From Bacillota bacterium (GTDB lineage: Bacteria; Bacillota; Sulfobacillia; RBS10-35; JAJYVN01), in the NCBI GenBank assembly GCA_021827805.1, contig JAKAUG010000235.1, positions 1 to 8,474 on the forward strand: 8,474 nt of DNA. Direction: 5' to 3'. The position numbers and the translations under genes are program-made. Under the pieces are notes generated by a model. It was not told the origin of the DNA and did no database searches. It worked only from the letters and a program-made list of their open reading frames with translations. This document shows positions 6,555 through 8,474 of the stretch, piece after piece (within the stretch, counting starts at the first letter, position 1; the number at the start of each line of letters is the position of its first letter).

Positions 6555-6608
6555 GCACCAACGCCGCGTCGGCGGGGTTCGCCGACAGGGTCGGCGTTCC
6601 TGCGGTGC
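6555..6608 (+). other. Three-tier stem-loop, possible structured RNA or relic leader
   Basis: Three nested perfect stems stack on one another: GCACC (6555-6559) with GGTGC (6604-6608); AACGCCG (6560-6566) with CGGCGTT (6592-6598); and GTCGGCG (6568-6574) with CGCCGAC (6580-6586) around a GGGTT loop. The 3' side carries two five-base bulges (AGGGT and CCTGC) against one and zero bases on the 5' side. It ends a few bases before the recognisable rtcB homology. It matches no riboswitch I can name. Confidence 0.45.
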
Positions 6609-7162
6609 CTGGTAAATCCGTGGCGGCACAAGGCGCGAGAGCCGAGGGGTATGTGAGTGCAGGGGCATCCGCGTGTGGGGGGACTCCGACGAGCGCACCC
6701 TGGCCCAGGCCGGGAGGGGCGCCGAGCACCCGTCGGCCTGGGGTGCCCACAGGGGGCGTCATCGCCGATCGGGATACGGTCTCACCCTCGGCGGTCGGCT
6801 TCGACATCGCCTGCGGGATCAGGGCGGTGCGCACCGACGCGCGGGACGAGGACATCGGGGCCAGGCTGTCCGCCGTCCTGGACGACATCGCGCGCAGGGT
6901 GGCCTTTGGGCTTGGCCGGTCCAGCCCGCAGCCCGTACAGCACCCTGTGCTGGAGGACACGGCGTGGACCGACGTGCCGGAGATCGCCGGGCTCCGAACG
7001 AAGGCTCGGCGCAACCTGGCACAGCGGGGTCCGGCCATCCTTTCGTGGACCCGCTCGCCGACGAGGACGGCGGCCCCTGGGTGGCCGCGCACTTCGGCAG
7101 CCCGGCGCTGGGGCACGGCATCTGCAGCGGCTTCCTCATTCTGGCCGTCGGGCGGCCCTTCG

Positions 7163-7286
7163 AGGTGAACCGTTCTCCTCTTCGTAGTCTCTTGTTTCCT
7201 CGCGTCCTTTCTTGGGCGCTGGTTTCCGACTCAGAGGTTCCTGCTTCTCAGGAGCCGGTTTCACCAGGCGGTTCTCCTGGTCAGAG
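7163..7286. mobile_element. Lower-GC insertion inside the rtcB relic, origin unknown
   Basis: RtcB homology stops after the Gly-Arg-Pro-Phe-Glu codons and resumes at Arg-Glu-Asp-Met-Asp. The stretch between has about 56 % GC by my count, is pyrimidine-rich on the plus strand, and is unlike its surroundings. Identical hexamers CCTTCG lie at both ends (7157-7162 and 7287-7292), which could be a target duplication. Inside are two imperfect direct repeats of 18 bases (7208-7225 and 7244-7261, 13 of 18 identical). On the minus strand these read KPAPKK and KPAPEK within an open Lys/Glu/Pro-rich frame. No transposase or terminal inverted repeats are present, so the mobile-element label is provisional; an ordinary expansion of a decaying gene is the alternative. 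Confidence 0.35.
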
Positions 7287-7926
7287 CCTTCGCGCGAGGA
7301 CATGGACGCGCACCTGTCTTGCGCGACGCGCAGCCCAATGGGCGAAGCGTACCTGCGCGCGATGCGCGTGGCGGGCGAGTCCGCCCATGCCGGCCAGGAG
7401 CACGTGGTGGGCCAGGTGCTCGCCATCCTCGGGGCGCGGGCCACCCAGACGGCCCAGAATCGCCACAACCGCGCCTGGACCGAGGAGCACGGCGTCGAGA
7501 GGTTCGTCGTTGTGCGCAAGGGCGCGACGCCGACCTGGCCCGGGCCGACAGGTTTCGTCGGCGGGAGCATGGGGGACTGCGCGGCGGTCGTCTCCGGGGT
7601 GGACAGTCCGGGGGCCAGCGGCTCTGATCGCCCGCTCCGGGAATCCCCCAGCTTCGGCCGTGGGAGGAATTCCATGAGCAGACACCAGAGGGGGCGGCGC
7701 GCGTTACGCCGCGGTGCCGCGGACGGGTCGCGCGTGGTCCACACCGAGCGCGCGTGCCACTTCCCGGAAGATGCGCGACCGCGCCCTCGCCGGGCGCTCC
7801 GTGTTCTTGCCCCCCTGGCCCGGGTGCGGGCCGGCGCCCCAGGCACGGCGCCGCCGGTGGCCGGACCTGGGACCGCATGGCGCGTGTGCGCCAGGGGGAG
7901 GCTACGCCGCGACAACGGGCATCGCC

Positions 7927-7933
7927 GAGGAGG
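7927..7933 (+). promoter_or_regulatory. Ribosome binding site fixing the GTG start of the DUF3243 gene
   Basis: GAGGAGG, 8 bases ahead of GTG 7942. The open frame reaches back to ATG 7714, but that upstream part reads as the C-terminus of the rtcB relic in one of its frames. The GTG therefore marks the true start and gives the usual family length. Confidence 0.8.
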
Positions 7934-7941
7934 GTGCAGTC

Positions 7942-8211
7942 GTGCCGTTCACCGATTCGTTCCAGCAGTTCAAGGAGAGTCTTGGTCATAAGCTGAACAT
8001 GGCCCACAAGGCGGGCGCCTCACGGGGCACAATCCTGAACGCCGCCAAGGACTTCAGCTCCTGGTTGGCGGAGGATGTCGACCCCAAGAACCCGGAGCAA
8101 CGCTTGCTCAAAGAGCTTTGGGAGGTCGCCGACGACAACGAGAAGAATTCGCTTGTGAACATGCTCGTCAAGTTCATGGACAAGGACTCCGGTTCCTCGG
8201 CCGTGCACTGA
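7942..8211 (+). CDS. DUF3243 family protein (YmfJ-like), 89 residues
   Basis: This is a small, soluble, mostly helical protein of unknown function. The family is typical of Bacillus and relatives (YmfJ, about 85 residues). The match covers most of the protein: FQQFKESLGHKLNMAHKAG near the N-terminus, GTILNAAKDFSSWLAEDVDPKNPEQ in the centre, LLKELWEVADDNEKNSLVNMLVKFMD near the C-terminus, and a short polar tail. There is no signal peptide, membrane segment or cysteine. It is rich in Lys, Asn and Asp and its coding sequence is less GC-rich than its neighbours, mainly because of amino acid content. It follows the rtcB relic directly, and two hairpins follow it. No promoter was identified; one must lie within the relic or transcription comes from further upstream. 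Confidence 0.9.
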   Translation: MPFTDSFQQFKESLGHKLNMAHKAGASRGTILNAAKDFSSWLAEDVDPKNPEQRLLKELWEVADDNEKNSLVNMLVKFMDKDSGSSAVH

Positions 8212-8233
8212 TGTCTCGCGTGGCGCTCGCTGG

Positions 8234-8260
8234 TGCGGCCCGCCATCCTGACGGGCCGCA
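8234..8260 (+). terminator. Hairpin downstream of the DUF3243 gene
   Basis: TGCGGCCCG and CGGGCCGCA form nine perfect base pairs around a nine-base loop, starting 23 bases after the stop codon. No T-run follows. It is the likely transcript end or an RNA-stabilising stem. Confidence 0.55.
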
Positions 8261-8265
8261 CACCC

Positions 8266-8296
8266 GTGGGAGTCGCCCCGCGGCGGCGCCTCCCAC
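8266..8296 (+). terminator. Second hairpin downstream of the DUF3243 gene
   Basis: GTGGGAG and CTCCCAC form a 7-base-pair stem enclosing a short inner CGCC/GGCG pairing, only five bases after the first hairpin. Tandem stems suggest a reinforced terminator. The stem could also serve a minus-strand gene entering from the right, if one exists. Confidence 0.4.
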
Positions 8297-8474
8297 GCCC
8301 CGCCTGGCCCTCCTCTCAGCCATGACGGCGCGTCTGCTGGGCTGAGGCATCAGGCCCCGGTCAGTGTTGGGCCCAATACGCGTTGGTTCTCGGCGGTAGG
8401 GGGTTGCGCCACGCGCACCGAAGCTCCGCCCGCGCCCCGTGGGAAGGGTGACGTCCGGTGGCTGGCACCCGCGC
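8297..8474. other. Right edge: no gene supported; short palindrome
   Basis: There is no recognisable coding sequence. A minus-strand frame is open from the right edge to TGA at 8350-8352 (about 40 codons, ending RVLGPTLTGA), which is too short and plain to call. The 10-base palindrome TTGGGCCCAA at 8367-8376 could be an operator or chance. Confidence 0.4.

Larger units (their letters stand above)
5954..6611. other. Decayed or non-coding stretch with no gene I can support
   Basis: About 650 bases lie between the second oxidoreductase and the rtcB relic. Open frames here are rich in Arg, Pro, Gly and Ala and match nothing I recognise. Contents of note are a minus-strand peptide abutting the oxidoreductase start (about 5946-6090), a possible transposase C-terminus relic (6199-6329), and a layered stem-loop (6555-6608). 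I see nothing recognisable in 6330-6554. Confidence 0.5.
6612..7935 (+). pseudogene. rtcB: Decayed rtcB-like RNA ligase gene, several frameshifts
   Basis: RtcB joins RNA 2',3'-cyclic phosphate (or 3'-phosphate) ends to 5'-OH ends using GTP and manganese. Homology walks through several frames. Pieces are WRHKAREPRGM (from 6621); RVWGDSDERTLAQ; GGVIADRDTVSPSAVGFDIACG (second half 6791-6817, metal-binding Asp and Cys kept); DEDGGPWVAAHFGSPALGHG (7081-7119 for the last 13 residues); REDMDAHLS and GEAYLRAMRVAGE; VVVRKGATPTWPGP then FVGGSMGD; MSRHQ; and a C-terminal RKMRDRALAGRSVFL with APQARRR. Key sites are degraded: the GGGNHF motif reads GSGHPF, the HHN motif reads NRHN, and the HGAGR segment bearing the GMP-accepting histidine reads FGRGR. 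An insertion at about 7163-7286 breaks the middle. No product is expected. Both ends are approximate. Confidence 0.8.

Noticed and set aside
7136..7915. Minus-strand open frame across the rtcB relic
   Set aside because: Most of it is low-complexity shadow. Only the part inside the low-GC insert looks unusual, and that is reported separately.
8350..8474. Partial minus-strand gene entering from the right edge
   Set aside because: Only about 40 open codons, no recognisable motif, and open frames this long are common at this GC content.
1..8474. A new defence or mobile system
   Set aside because: No nuclease, helicase, reverse transcriptase, toxin or CRISPR repeat is visible. The intact genes are carbohydrate metabolism, a small transporter-like protein and a DUF3243 protein.

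Overview
The window is about 70 % GC by eye. It has strong Shine-Dalgarno sequences 7-9 bases ahead of most starts, frequent GTG/TTG starts, and a DUF3243 gene (the family of Bacillus YmfJ). This points to a high-GC bacterium, most plausibly a deep-branching or high-GC member of the Bacillota. That placement is an inference from one family plus base composition.

Left part (1-3584, all minus strand): a small carbohydrate locus. In transcription order it holds a five-helix DMT/DUF606 (YdcZ-like) membrane protein, a GH2 beta-mannosidase-type glycosidase, and the start of a Tat/lipoprotein-type secreted protein that runs off the left edge. The glycosidase is interrupted by one in-frame TGA at 830-832. 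The same frame stays open for 140 further codons and encodes the expected C-terminal Ig-like domain. The lipoprotein start is 13 bases past the glycosidase frame's end, with its ribosome binding site on that stop codon, so the two look translationally coupled.

Middle (3585-5953): a divergent intergenic region with an 18-base palindrome leads to a plus-strand Gfo/Idh/MocA oxidoreductase. A second, distinct Gfo/Idh/MocA oxidoreductase converges on it from the minus strand, and a very GC-rich hairpin lies between them. With the glycosidases, these suggest release of mannose-containing sugars and NAD(P)-dependent oxidation of sugars or cyclitols. The actual substrates cannot be read from the sequence.

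Right part (5954-7941): a decayed zone. It has no intact gene over about 650 bases apart from a possible transposase scrap and a layered hairpin. Then follows an rtcB (RNA ligase) relic whose homology runs through several frames and which has lost key active-site residues. The relic carries a roughly 125-base lower-GC insertion that breaks it in the middle. Directly after the relic, with its own strong ribosome binding site, is an intact 89-residue DUF3243 gene followed by two hairpins. The last 180 bases hold no gene I can support.

I see no CRISPR array, rRNA or convincing tRNA. No clear new multi-gene system is visible. The most unusual items are the hairpin-embedded stop codon in the beta-mannosidase, the decayed and interrupted rtcB, and the layered stem-loop just ahead of it.
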